Shown here: positions 50,031-61,238 of the stretch, piece by piece
How the letters are laid out: each line of letters starts with the position of its first letter
Position numbering within the stretch: the first letter of the stretch is position 1
Origin: Punica granatum
Lineage: Eukaryota > Streptophyta > Magnoliopsida > Myrtales > Lythraceae
DNA: 64,000 nt
Direction of reading: 5' to 3'
Assembly: GCF_007655135.1 (NCBI RefSeq)
Contig: NW_022204168.1
Coordinates: 1 to 64,000 of the forward strand
Translations under genes and position numbers: made by a program
The notes under the pieces: model-generated
The model's database searches: none
The model's input: the letters and a program-made list of their open reading frames with translations, nothing else
Told to the model about the DNA's origin: nothing

Positions 50031-53000
50031 TGTCAGCACCCCATTTTGGCTCACCATTCCAAACAATGATATTAGCAATGACCCAAGCCACGACTTGAGC
50101 AGAATACAGAAAACGGCTCGGCAGAGCAAGAAATCACTATTCATCCTCAAGTTGGCAAAATTGAGCAAATGGCCCATGGACATGACAGAAGGACTCTAGG
50201 GGTCACCAAAGGGGAACAGAGCGACCAAAGAACTCAACAATGTCCAAAACCGGCGTTTTCAGTGTATTACACGGACGGCACTATTTTCCGATAGTTCGCT
50301 CGGTCATCGGAAGATAGTGAATATTGGACTCCAAAAATCCACACCAGTGCCAAATAGATGAAGAGTGTCCCCAAAGGCATTTTGCAAATCATCTGTTCTA
50401 TACAGAACAACTTTCTGTATACAGACAACTTTTCAGTGGAAGTCCAAAAATGCCGGTTTCCTGGAGAAAAGTTAATTCCAAATATCAGACGCGGCCATGC
50501 CCCATCAGCACACAGAGTAGGAACAACGCTTCAGATTGTCTTTTGGAAGTCACACAGACACTTCAAATGACTTCCGAACGGCAAAACAAGCATACCCCTC
50601 TTCAGAAGAGCATAACCGGAGAAGGGTCTGATGGAATTACGGCAAACGAAGTTCATACTGCATTGCCCAGAAAACTCTAGCAGACATTCACAATTGGGCA
50701 AAACAGACAGCAAAACCCTTCGCGGTTTCCCGAGTAACCTCCGAAGAGCGGAAATGACCATTTTCAGTGGAAATCCATATCCGGAGGTCCTCTTTGGGGA
50801 AATTTGACGCCGAATGCTTACGTTACACAATGCTAGCCTTCTTAAGGCTCAATGTGGAGTCGTCGGAATAATTCACACAACTCATCTAGATCTCTCAAAC
50901 AGTGCTTTAGAGGTCTCAGATACACTCTTCAAGTCCTTGGAGGTCTAATCTTGACAAACAGAAATTACAGTAATCTCCGGAGTGCCCAAGCAACTCAGAA
51001 GTCATCTTGAGAAAACCAGTCTCGGCCTCCTAGGACGTCTCCGGCCCCACGTTAGCATTACCGGCTTAAGGGATGATTGTTCACGTGGTTTGACAACTTA
51101 TGCCAAAATGACCAACATGAGATGCAGACACGGGATATGCTGTCAGAAGCGGACAACTTCGCCCCGATCACTTGCAATGGGCAAAATCGGCTCCCGAGCC
51201 CCACACACATCCGGGACATTTCTCAATAGAAAATGTCAATCTTGGGCTCATTAACTCCGTTTTCACGCGTATACAGACAATTCGACGTTCAATTCGAACC
51301 ACGAACTTCGAATACGCGACCAATCGAGACCCGAGTCTTTTCCCGGTTTCTCCTCACAAGCCGTGGGACCCACGGGCTGCCCAAGGGCAACCGCCCTTTG
51401 CCCCAAACTTTTCGGCCTTTTCCCCTTTCCTCTCTTGCCCTCACCTAGCCCAAAATATCTTTGGTCTTCCAAGTCAACACTCAAGCCATTAACTCCACCT
51501 CCATTAATGCTTCTTGGCTCTTCCTCATCAAGATACTTGGATGACATTCATCCTCATCTCCATTAGGGCAACCGACCTTCATTAATGAGGCCCTTAATGG
51601 TGCTTTGTTTTGCTTAATTGCTCATTAGCTTCACATATATATTGCCTATTTGTGATTAAGCTAATCATTCATGAAGCACACCTCATCTTGCTAGTTTCTC
51701 CCTCTAGAAAATGCTCTCAACTCCTTAGGAACCAGCAGCAAGCAAAGAACTTCATGAAAATCAAGAATCAAGCCAAATAGCTTTGGAGTTTAGGTCGGGA
51801 TCCATAGCGGGCACTATTCCGACTTATATCCAAAATTCTTCAAACTTCATAGACGACATGTTTCGGACCCAAGGATTCCATTTCTGAACCCAGTTTTTTA
51901 GTTTGGAGTCGTTTGCTTATCATTTTGGATCATTTCGGGTGAAGTTGGAGCTCTCGGGTGAACAGTGCCCGTCACCAGGCGTCACCGAGCGCAGCCAGGC
52001 GTCACCGAGCGCAGCCAGCATCCGCAGCCAGGCGTCACCGAGCGCAGCCAGCATCCGCAGCCAGGCGTCACCCGCGCACACCCGCGCCCGTCACCAGCGC
52101 ACGCCCGCGCCCGTCACCCGCGCACGCCCGCGCCCGTCACCAGCGCCGCGCCCGTCACCAGCGCACGCCCGAGCCCATCACCCGCGCACGCCGCGCCCGT
52201 CACCGCGCACGCCGCGCCCGCCATCCGCGCACCCCGCGCCTGTCACCCGCGCACGCCCGCGCCCGTCACCAGCGCACGCCGCGCCCGTCACCCGCGCACG
52301 CCCGCGCCCGTCACCCGCGCACGCCCGCGCCCGTCACCAGCGCACGCCCGCGCCCGTCACCAGCGCACGTCCGTGCCCACTAGCTCCCGTCACCGTGCTC
52401 GACCGTGCCCGTGCACGTCCATCCTTGCACCCGAATACCCTTTTAAGGGTTCCACCAAGTCACCCGACTCTCAAACACTTCCCCGACTCTTTCCTCGTAT
52501 TCCGAGGCTAGGTAAAACACTTTCGACTTAGAGGAGTTAGGACTTTTTATATTTTTGCATGGCTATGGAGTATTATGGTGTTTTCATGCATGTTTCATTC
52601 ACAAGATTTAATTTTTATGCAATTTTATGTTATATTATACACGTACACTATCTTAGGACTTGCTACCATGTCGGAAAGGGGCTTGGATCATCATAAAGAA
52701 GACTATCCCGACCCTATTATGGCACATTAAGTCTCGGCCAATTCTCTAAAGGAGAGGGTTGAGATTTAAATTGCTCTTTTCGGGTTAAGATCGGTCTCCT
52801 TAGCCTATTCAAGTTAATTTCCGAGTTTGTTTATCATTATTGCATGCATGAAGCCGGTGTTATGTTATCCTTTTCCTTAATTAACACGTTTGTGAATGTT
52901 TGTATGTTTGAATGAGCTAAACAAATCGTGATAACGCCGGCTTTTGTTAAAAAAGGGTGCTATTTATCACGGTCGATGTTTGAGCATGCGAGAAATAATT

Positions 53001-55225
53001 AAACCACGATTAGGAAATCGTTCGTGACTCGGATAGAGCCATGAGAACCTTCGGCCACCCTTCACAAGATGAAGCCGAGGGCTTCTTGGCCTTCCTTGAG
53101 TCAAGAATGAATTCCTTATCTCAAGTTTAATTTGTTGATCGGATGATGTGAAGTTTTACTTCAATGTCTTTACGATTCCCATATTAAAATATCATGTAAA
53201 GACTCTTTTAAACAAAGCATGCATGGATTCGAGTATCGATGACTAATTCGGGTCCATTTGGTTATGAGGATAGTTTCGGTCATTAGACCAAATTATCCTC
53301 GATCCTTATGGAATCGTCTTGGTCGTCGAGTCGCGAATCGTTTTCACAATTAATGCATTCGGCACAACCCTTAAGCATTAATGCCACAAACTGGTTAATC
53401 GGGACGCTCACACGATTAAACTCACTTCACACTGATAAAGTTTACCCGAATTGGACATTAACTGATAACTCGCGTCGACGAGTCGTCAAAGGATGTTGGT
53501 GCCCTTTTTAAACTTATCAATTTCAAAACCCGAAACGCGCGGTCCGATGTAGCATGGACGTCTAAAAAGGGCTTTTGTGTCTCAACTTGAGTTTTCACTT
53601 GATTCCAGGTAACTCATGTCAAGATACAGAAGATCTTTCTGGATCACTTCCGGACAGATCAACCGATTCTTTGGCTTTTTCAGGGTTCTTGCACAACCCT
53701 GGATGATCCAGGGAATCGGTCGACACCGGCTACAGGCCGAGGTGGCCCGCACTGTGATGTTTCCCCTTTTTTCTGAAAACAATTTTCAAATAAAGGGCAA
53801 AATCATCTTTTCACAACCCCGCGACATCTTTAGGGTTAGCATAATAGAAACACTACAGTACGGGATAAGAACGGGCTACCTGTTCAGGTGCAGGTTCATC
53901 TGCATAGCCTTTTCTTATCTAACTGATGAGTTTCTGCGATCCTAACATAGACTCGGGTAACTAGAACAGTTGATCCTTGTCAGAAAACCTGTGAAATGCT
54001 GATTAACCTTTCACTCGACCTAACCAAACACTAGATAATGGTTAGGAGGAATTCTAGATTCCAAATCTAGAGTCAAAACACGAGTTTGGTTAATTCAGTG
54101 GTAATTCAGTGTCACAATACAGAACAACTGTAAAAGCGATTCACACACCTGAGATTTGACTCTCTTTGTCAAGTTCTCAAAACAAAGCCGAATGCTGAAA
54201 CATTGGCATATGTTTGATTGTTTAGCATATGGCATTTGCTTGCAAAAACACCCTTGGGTTAATAATCTGTTAATTCACGTAAACACGACAATAACAAACA
54301 CTTTGTCTGTTATTAACATGTTGCGTGTTATCTTTCCGCACCTGTTTGCCATGCGGGTCGAGCCTGATCCCTAGGCCGAATAATATTAGGGTTCAACGCC
54401 CTAATCATCGAGCACAGGGTCCAACACCCTAATCAACAGTCACAGGGTCCAACGCCCTATTCAGTGAGAGCGTCCATTGAATTTCAGTTCTTCGGTCTTT
54501 TCCCTAAACTCACGGTGAGTTAGAGTGGAATAATAACCGAACGCAAAACGACTGGAATTCGACCCTTTTGTAATTTGTATTTATTGTTTTCGAGAGCATT
54601 GTAAGGATTTTATTTTGTACATTTATTCTGTAAGAATTCCAGTCGGTGAGCGAATGGTCCGAGAGTCGAATTAATCGAATCGGTCTAATGCTTGCCCAGA
54701 CACAAGTAAATCCAAGATCTCGCGGTTTTGGTTCACGCAGGGATTCAACCTCCATGGTTCGATGAATTGTAACGCAAGATTGTGAACCAATTCCCTGACA
54801 CACAGATTTACTTCTCTCTTGGCTTCTCAACCGACATCGTTTAATTCATCGAGTTTACGGTGTCAAAACGTGCGAGCTGAGCGCAACTTAATCCACGCGG
54901 TAAATAATAAAACATGCAAGCCTAGCAAACCAGAGTACCGAAAGGGCGTGCGGGATATAGGCCCGCACGTAACATGAACCCCCGAACACGGACTTTCCGG
55001 TTCCGTACAGACCAATGCCTTAACAACAACTAGGTGTTCCATACCCCTAGACCCGGGTAACTTATCCGCCCTCGACCTTCGGGTCGTAAAATGATAAGTG
55101 GCGACTCCTTCTCTCACGCGTGTCCGACGCGCGTCCCCGCGGGAAGGTGGACGTTCCGACCAAGCCGCGCGATCCAAAAGCGCGCGATGCGGGCCCCGAC
55201 GAGAGTCCACATTCGGGTCCGTACA
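50031..55225 (+). repeat. 5' LTR of element e (5195 bp)
   Basis: It starts TGTCAGCACCCCATTTTGG and ends GGGTCCGTACA, three bases before the primer site. It shares the block order of LTRs c and d: GAGGCTAGGTAA near 52504, CACTAGATAATGG near 54030, GGTCCAACGCCCT near 54440, GAACCCCCGAA near 54976 and GTCGTAAAATGA near 55083. A GC-rich minisatellite at 51968-52380 is unique to it. A 202-codon Arg/Pro/Ala-rich reading frame over this minisatellite is a repeat translation. No host gene is seen. Confidence 0.92.
51968..52380 (+). repeat. GC-rich minisatellite (~23-bp units) in LTR e
   Basis: The first part repeats GGCGTCACCGAGCGCAGCCA with variable spacers (AGCATCCGC). The larger second part repeats a unit of about 23 bp made of CGTCACC, AGCGCACG and CCCGCGCC with small indels. 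It is far richer in G+C than its surroundings, and nearly free of T. Confidence 0.92.
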
Positions 55226-55228
55226 GCT

Positions 55229-55247
55229 TGGCGACTCCACTGGGGAC
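55229..55247 (+). promoter_or_regulatory. Primer binding site of element e (tRNA-Arg type)
   Basis: TGGCGACTCCACTGGGGAC lies three bases after the LTR end. TGGCGACTCC-type sites are usual in Tat/Ogre elements, where the primer is reported as an arginine tRNA. The tRNA identity is from memory of the family and was not checked. Confidence 0.85.
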
Positions 55248-55839
55248 ATACTTAGTGGGTTCAGGCTCGATCCCGTTTGTTTGCTTGCATGTTCATTTAC
55301 CGCTTTCTACAATTTTCCGCTTATCTACTTTATGCACCTTTACTTTCCGCACTTGCATTGCATCATACTAGTGGATTTAGGTACCTCGCCTGAAATCCCA
55401 CGGGCGCCAATTTAGGAAGCTAGGTTAGTCAGAGGTTCCGAGTAAGGGAACGGATCGAGTCGGCTCCGCCACCGAACCGGCCCCCAAAGATCCTCGCTCG
55501 ATTTCAAGGAATTGACACCCTTGAATCGAGGGCCCCCATCCCTAGTTAGTGGTTTTCCCAGTAGAGCACTGAAACCATGCATAAACAGGGACCGTCATGC
55601 TGGGCCAAAAATAACCTTCACGCAGCCTACCGACCCAAAAGTTGAGTCTTTGAGTCGGCTCGTAGTTTTCTTTTTTAGGCGAGCCTTTTGTTGTTTTCAC
55701 TAAGAGAGTGTTGTATAATGTAAAGAACTCGTGCTATAATTTATTTTCTGTACCTGCATGCATATTTCCAAAACAAACTAGGACATTACATCAGTTTGTT
55801 TATAAACATTAAACCAATATCTTATCCATTTAGGTAAGA
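55248..55839 (+). other. Untranslated leader of element e
   Basis: There are 592 bases between the primer site and ORF1. No domain-bearing reading frame is present. TTTAGGTAAG just before the ORF1 start contains both an AG and a GTAAG, but I do not call a splice site there. Confidence 0.75.
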
Positions 55840-57336
55840 ATGGATCGCCCGCGTCCCTGTCCTAGGCTGGATGTCATCATCACACCGTCAGCGGACATTA
55901 CTCGCCTTTGGAACATATTCCGCCCAGTAGACCGCGCATTCCTCCGGCTCTTCATAGGAGACCTACCATTGCTCGCCGATTCTCCCATTGATTGGACCCT
56001 ACTCAGAACTGCCATTAGTTTTTGGGATACTCAGCGAGCCGTTTTCAGCTTCCATGGGACAGAGTTAGCACCTACAGTAGAGGAATATGCGACGCTTCTT
56101 CAGCTGTCTACACCGGTTCATGACATCGTGGTGCCCAACCCGTTTGCCACGATACAGAAAAGACTAGCCGTCCTTTTAGGTCTCCGCAACGAAGAAGTTT
56201 ATTGCGAGCTTCAGTATGGAGGGGAGCACAGCATTAGGACCACATGGCTCATAGACTTCATACAGACCAGTGCTTTGAATGCCACAGGAGAGTCTTATCA
56301 GCGCGACGCTTGTCACGGATTTCTTTTACTCATCTTCGGAACCATGCTATTCCCGTACTCGTCGAACCTCACAGACGGGGCACTTGCTCAAGTCATCCTC
56401 CAAGTGGTAGGAGGCCATAGTTATGTGGAAGCCGTTTTGGCTGAGACCATTCGGTCTCTTGACTATGTACGAGAGAATCGACGGGGCAGGATGAGAGGAT
56501 CTCCACATTTGCTTCAGATTTGGCTTCTCGCACACCTCAGGCCGTTCGGCTTATCTCATCCTTTTTCATGTATCACCGACGAGCGATCACTCATCGCTCG
56601 CTTACTTCATGTGTTTCGACCTTCCGACCGTAACTACACCGACTGGATGCAGTTTATGGAGGAGCTCACCCCAGCACAGTTTTTATGGACTACACGTTGG
56701 AATCCTGGCGGTCCCATGATCATGGGATGTCCTTCGATTATAGGACTTCCCTTAATCAGTCATTTGGGGAGCACACTTATCTTTCCATCCCGAGTCATCA
56801 GACAACTCGGCGGGCTACAAGATATGCCTATAGAAGCAGATCGCACTTCACACTGCTTCAGATGGTCAAACACCACAATTTCACTCCCGGATAGGATTCT
56901 ACGAGTTAGAGAGGTCCGACGCTTATGGAGCACGCGCATCGTCCAGCAATTGTACTTTCCAGAACATCCCACTGACGAGGAGCGAGCTTTTGCAGCTACA
57001 GCAGCGTATGTGATGCAGTTCCATCCATATGGATTCGCACCTGTTCGTCGACTACGCATGCCACGGATACTGCCAACATCGCACGCAGACATTTCGGATG
57101 CAGAGAGCTCAAGTCAAGGAGTCGCACGCACAGAGCTGCAGGTTATTAGGGCAGAACGAGATCGTCTTCGCTGTGAGCTAGTGGATATTCGCGCAGAACT
57201 CACTGATCACAGAGAGCTTCAGAGCGAGTTGGTTCAAACTCGTGCACGCGTAGCCGGCCAAGACAGGGAGATAGCGCGTTTGAACGCTACGCTGGATCTA
57301 GCGCAGGCAAGAGCGCGCAGGATCTCCCACCCTTGA
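55840..57336 (+). CDS. ORF1 protein of Tat/Ogre-type element (plant-mobile-domain-like), 498 aa
   Basis: An uninterrupted frame from ATG 55840. The N-terminal two thirds (about residues 20-400) resembles the plant mobile domain/DUF7745-type proteins encoded upstream of gag in Ogre elements. The recognisable parts are SFWDTQRAVFSFHGTELAPT (about 71-90), PTVEEYATLLQL, and a conserved region around LLQIWLLAHLRPFG (about 226-239). Residues about 430-490 are rich in Arg, Glu, Leu and Gln with heptad spacing and probably form a coiled coil. Its role in the element is not established; it is not required to explain capsid or enzyme functions. It lies 592 nt after the primer site and 305 nt before gag. 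It has no stop or frameshift, unlike the pol region downstream. Domain assignment is by recognition only. Confidence 0.85.
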   Translation: MDRPRPCPRLDVIITPSADITRLWNIFRPVDRAFLRLFIGDLPLLADSPIDWTLLRTAISFWDTQRAVFSFHGTELAPTVEEYATLLQLSTPVHDIVVPNPFATIQKRLAVLLGLRNEEVYCELQYGGEHSIRTTWLIDFIQTSALNATGESYQRDACHGFLLLIFGTMLFPYSSNLTDGALAQVILQVVGGHSYVEAVLAETIRSLDYVRENRRGRMRGSPHLLQIWLLAHLRPFGLSHPFSCITDERSLIARLLHVFRPSDRNYTDWMQFMEELTPAQFLWTTRWNPGGPMIMGCPSIIGLPLISHLGSTLIFPSRVIRQLGGLQDMPIEADRTSHCFRWSNTTISLPDRILRVREVRRLWSTRIVQQLYFPEHPTDEERAFAATAAYVMQFHPYGFAPVRRLRMPRILPTSHADISDAESSSQGVARTELQVIRAERDRLRCELVDIRAELTDHRELQSELVQTRARVAGQDREIARLNATLDLAQARARRISHP

Positions 57337-57641
57337 GCTCATTTACTGAGCGTTTTTGCCTGTACAGAATTCGCGTAGCGCTCACTCAGCTACGGGTCGT
57401 AACAGTTGGCGGTTTAATGTTTATGTTTCCTTTTGAACAGACTGCCTTTGTAAATTATGAAACGCGAATCAAGCTGATGTAATGGCATTAGTGTTTTTAA
57501 ACTCATACATCTCATGCATTTATATACTGTCATTTACATCTAGAAGATGGTTAACACATAACAATTGCACTTATACACTTACACATATATAGGTATTAAC
57601 AACTGGCGTCGCATCGATACCCTACTCGGGCACGCGGAAAA
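57337..57641 (+). other. Spacer between ORF1 and gag-pro
   Basis: There are 305 AT-rich bases with no credible coding frame. I see no convincing splice or promoter signal. Confidence 0.6.
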
Positions 57642-60600
57642 ATGGCTGAAGAGCAACAACCTGTTATCTCGGAGCGAGACGCGCCACCGATGCCTGCACA
57701 GTCCATCCCGGAAGATACACGTGTGATATCATCTCCAGCACCTACAACGTATTCCGGTGCTATTCCAACGCACTTCCCTTCTCCTGCACAAGTGTCACCC
57801 AATGTTGTCGATCCCGTGCGCTTTGCCGCACTTGAAGGGATCGTTAATCAGTTGGCTGCCAATATGAACACCAATATGACAGAGCTCATGGCAATGCTTC
57901 GGGATCAAAACCGAGCTTCCTCAAGCCATACTCCGTCTCCTGAACGCAGGACAACTGTTCATCGGAATCCGATTGACCCTCCTATTTATGTGACTGATAG
58001 CGAAGATATGTCTTTTCCAGCAACGACATATGTGCCGACAATCACTCCAGTCAGTGATCCTATGCCACCACCGGCTCCGACATCAGTGCCATTTCCACCC
58101 GCGGCGTTCCTATCAACAGATCCCGCAATGATCACTTTGCCGCCGCTCACCATACCTACTCAATCCCCCATTTACACCGTTCCACCACCGACGGTTCCTC
58201 CAGTCGCGATCACACAAGTCCCTGCTCCCACTATGGAACCTTTTTCATTCCAAGCTCCACAAACCCAAATGAGCTTCTCCTACCAAACTCCACCGCCTCT
58301 AAATATTCCTCCCACTGAGCCTGGCACACCTACTCATGCCGCACCTGCAATTCTACCGACGAACATTCCTCCTGAAAATGAACAGGAGAAAAGAATGAAG
58401 AGAATGGAGGAAACCATTCGAACCCTCCAAGCAGGCACGTCCCGTCATGACTTCAGCGACAGTGACTGGAATCTCTTTCCAGGCATGTTGTTACCCCCTA
58501 AGATCAAAATTCCAGATTTCAAGAGGTACGACGGGACCAAAGACCCTCGGCATCATCTCCGTCACTACCATAGCAAAATGCTTCCGTATTGGGATTATGA
58601 GGAATTTGTCGTCCAGACTTTCCAAGACAGTCTTACGGGATCAGCGCTAGATTGGTTTATGACCCTGAAAGCCGGCGACATCTCTACATGGACAGATCTC
58701 TCTCAGAAATTCCTCGACCAATACCGATTCTGTGCAGAGACACCTCCTACTCTTCTTGATCTTAGCATGGCAGAGATGAAAGAAAGTCAAACTTTCGAAG
58801 CATACGCAACGGAATGGAGGGGAAAAGCGGCAAAGCATATACCTCCAATCACTGAGCGTCAGCAAGTTCAACTGTTTCATTCTACGCTCAGAGGCGCGTA
58901 TTATTCACATCTCCTGGCTCATACTTCCTCTTTCTCAGACCTGATTGAGGCAGGAAAGAAGTTGGATATGGGAGTTAAGTTAGGAAGAATTGAAGATCCG
59001 GCAAGGAATAAAGACAGAGAGACACCGAAGAAACAAACTGCCGGAACATCCAGAAGAGGCAAAAACGCGACTATCGGCATCGTCAATCCTGGACATCAAG
59101 CTCCACACCCAATGTCGGTGGACTACGCCCCTGCATTACCGATTTCTCAGCCATATGCGCATCCCGTGCAGTATATGCAACCTCATCAAACGCCGCAAGC
59201 TTACTTCTCAACCCCGCCCACTGTTATCCAGTCGCAACCTCCGCAACCGTACCCTTCTGTTCAAGTTCAACCAGTTAGACCCCCGACTTCGAGGCCTCCT
59301 CAGCCGGCTCAACGTGTCCCAGCTCCTAGAACTCAACAAGACAATACTGCTCAACCGCGTTCACGCAAGCAATACACCAATTTGCCGGCTCCTCCCTCTT
59401 ACATATTCAGACAGCTCCTTGCAGGCGACAAGATCAAAACGGAAGCACCAAATCCTCGTTTCGATCCGTCCATGCAGAACCAGAATCTTCGATGCGAATT
59501 TCATCGGGGTGCTCCTGGTCATACCCTGGACACTTGTTGGAGACTCCGGGATAAAATTCAGGAGATGATTGATGCAAGACAAATCTCCTTTAATGAGGTG
59601 AAGCCGCCAAATGTCCGTGCAAATCCTCTTCCGGATCATGGATCAGGTGCAGGACCTTCTGTGAACATGATTAGCATTGCTGCTATTGAAGAGGAAGAAG
59701 ATGCGCGAAAGCCCTCAATTCCATTTGCTATTAACTATGCTCCAGTAGAACTCGCATTCGCTCCCGCCCCGTTCGTTATAGAAGTTCCTGCAAAGGAGCC
59801 TTATCACGATAGTCGAGTTCCCTGGACATACGAGAGCGAGGTTGCCAGTGCAGAATTGAAGATGAGCACGATGGGAATCACGCGTTCGGGACGAGTATAT
59901 CAGGGTCCAGAGCATATTGACAAAGGAAAGGCTCTTGCTACTGAATCCTCAATCGCTCCAAAAGCCGTGTCATTCTCTACAAAGAAGGTCACCGATCAAG
60001 AAGCCGAAGACTTCATGAAGGTGATCAAAGCAAGCGAGTACAAAGTGATCGAGCAAATGAGCAAGTCACCAGCTCATATATCATTGCTCGCATTGCTTTT
60101 GAACTCCGAACCTCATCGGAACGCTTTGCTGAAAGTTCTCACCGCGGCACAAGTCCCGAAAGATACTGCACCGAATAGAATTGAGGAGACGGTGAATTCT
60201 ATTTTCTCAAATCAGATTTCCTTTTCGGAAGACGAAATTCCCACGGAAGGACAAGCACATTTGCGGGCGTTGCACATAGTTTGCAAGTGCAACAACCACA
60301 TCGTTGGTCGAGTCATGATCGACAACGGCTCTGCTCTTAACGTTTGCCCCGTCTCCACGTTGAAACAGATGAACGTGGACATGAGTCACATTCGTGCAAG
60401 CAAGACCACCGTTCGAGCCTTTGACGGCTCTAAGAGAGTGGTGAACGGTGAAATTGATCTCCTAATCGAGGTGGGTCCTTGCTCATTCTCTATTACCTTC
60501 CAGATCTTGGAAATACCCAATGCTTTTAGTCTCCTACTTGGAAGACCATGGATTCACGCCGCCGGCGCCGTTCCTTCATCATTGCACCAGAAGTTAAAAT

Positions 60601-61238
60601 TCTTTGCCGAAGGCAAACTCATCACTGTCAACGGCGAGGAAGATTACGCGGTCTATAAAGAAACGGCCATCCCTTATATCAGCATTGGAGAAGATCAGAA
60701 TCTCCCTTTCCATTCTTTTGACATGATCTCCGTAATTCGAGACTACGGAGAGGTTAGTCCATCGCGAACTGATCGCATGATTGGAAAGGTTCTCTTGAAG
60801 AACAATTATGTCCCTGGAACTGGACTCGGGGCACGCGCACAGGGAATCCTTCAACCAATCGAAATGGAGGAATACCGCAATAGGAGGGGACTCGGCTTTC
60901 GCCCTTCCTGCCATGAGGTCACACAAGCCCGTCGCGGAAAACATCTACACCACCTTGCTGCACATTATGGGAAGCTCTATAGGGGCATGCCATTTCCACC
61001 ACTCTCACAGTTTTTTGCAGCACCACCACAAATCATGGGAGACACCTCAGAGAACCCAATCACTGAAACAGATGACTTCTCTTCGGATGCGGTTGAAGCG
61101 TTTTTGGCTTTGCCAGCCATACATGCCGTCATTGAGGAGACATCTTCTAAGGTTCATATCCGTCCTGCACAGGAGGATGAGGAGCTTACCAACTGGACTT
61201 CAATCCCGCTCTACTCGGCCATAGTTGCCGATGTGTAA
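57642..61238 (+). CDS. gag-pro: gag-protease polyprotein of element e, 1198 aa, with G-patch-like segment
   Basis: The first ATG of the frame (57642) was taken as the start. Residues 1-250 are Pro/Thr-rich. The Ty3-type capsid domain is at about 285-450 (FKRYDGTKDPRHHLRHY, FQDSLTGSALDWFMTL, WTDLSQKFLDQYRF). A Gln/Pro-rich region follows. At about 617-631 is a zinc-knuckle variant CEFHRGAPGHTLDTC with His in the second metal position. The aspartic protease is at about 870-990, with MIDNGSALNVCP (aspartate near 893; DNG in place of DTG, which is common in this lineage) and LLLGRPWIHAAG. A G-patch-like segment at about 1045-1090 (NNYVPGTGLGARAQG) may bind nucleic acid. The frame ends with TAA at 61236, but that codon overlaps a strong splice donor, so in spliced RNA the protein would continue into reverse transcriptase. 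Confidence 0.93.
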   Translation: MAEEQQPVISERDAPPMPAQSIPEDTRVISSPAPTTYSGAIPTHFPSPAQVSPNVVDPVRFAALEGIVNQLAANMNTNMTELMAMLRDQNRASSSHTPSPERRTTVHRNPIDPPIYVTDSEDMSFPATTYVPTITPVSDPMPPPAPTSVPFPPAAFLSTDPAMITLPPLTIPTQSPIYTVPPPTVPPVAITQVPAPTMEPFSFQAPQTQMSFSYQTPPPLNIPPTEPGTPTHAAPAILPTNIPPENEQEKRMKRMEETIRTLQAGTSRHDFSDSDWNLFPGMLLPPKIKIPDFKRYDGTKDPRHHLRHYHSKMLPYWDYEEFVVQTFQDSLTGSALDWFMTLKAGDISTWTDLSQKFLDQYRFCAETPPTLLDLSMAEMKESQTFEAYATEWRGKAAKHIPPITERQQVQLFHSTLRGAYYSHLLAHTSSFSDLIEAGKKLDMGVKLGRIEDPARNKDRETPKKQTAGTSRRGKNATIGIVNPGHQAPHPMSVDYAPALPISQPYAHPVQYMQPHQTPQAYFSTPPTVIQSQPPQPYPSVQVQPVRPPTSRPPQPAQRVPAPRTQQDNTAQPRSRKQYTNLPAPPSYIFRQLLAGDKIKTEAPNPRFDPSMQNQNLRCEFHRGAPGHTLDTCWRLRDKIQEMIDARQISFNEVKPPNVRANPLPDHGSGAGPSVNMISIAAIEEEEDARKPSIPFAINYAPVELAFAPAPFVIEVPAKEPYHDSRVPWTYESEVASAELKMSTMGITRSGRVYQGPEHIDKGKALATESSIAPKAVSFSTKKVTDQEAEDFMKVIKASEYKVIEQMSKSPAHISLLALLLNSEPHRNALLKVLTAAQVPKDTAPNRIEETVNSIFSNQISFSEDEIPTEGQAHLRALHIVCKCNNHIVGRVMIDNGSALNVCPVSTLKQMNVDMSHIRASKTTVRAFDGSKRVVNGEIDLLIEVGPCSFSITFQILEIPNAFSLLLGRPWIHAAGAVPSSLHQKLKFFAEGKLITVNGEEDYAVYKETAIPYISIGEDQNLPFHSFDMISVIRDYGEVSPSRTDRMIGKVLLKNNYVPGTGLGARAQGILQPIEMEEYRNRRGLGFRPSCHEVTQARRGKHLHHLAAHYGKLYRGMPFPPLSQFFAAPPQIMGDTSENPITETDDFSSDAVEAFLALPAIHAVIEETSSKVHIRPAQEDEELTNWTSIPLYSAIVADV

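Noticed and set aside
51903..52511. A 202-codon reading frame rich in Arg, Pro, Ala and His, with overlapping frames of 141 and 188 codons
   Set aside because: It translates the GC-rich minisatellite inside LTR e; all three frames are open because the unit lacks T-rich stop codons.
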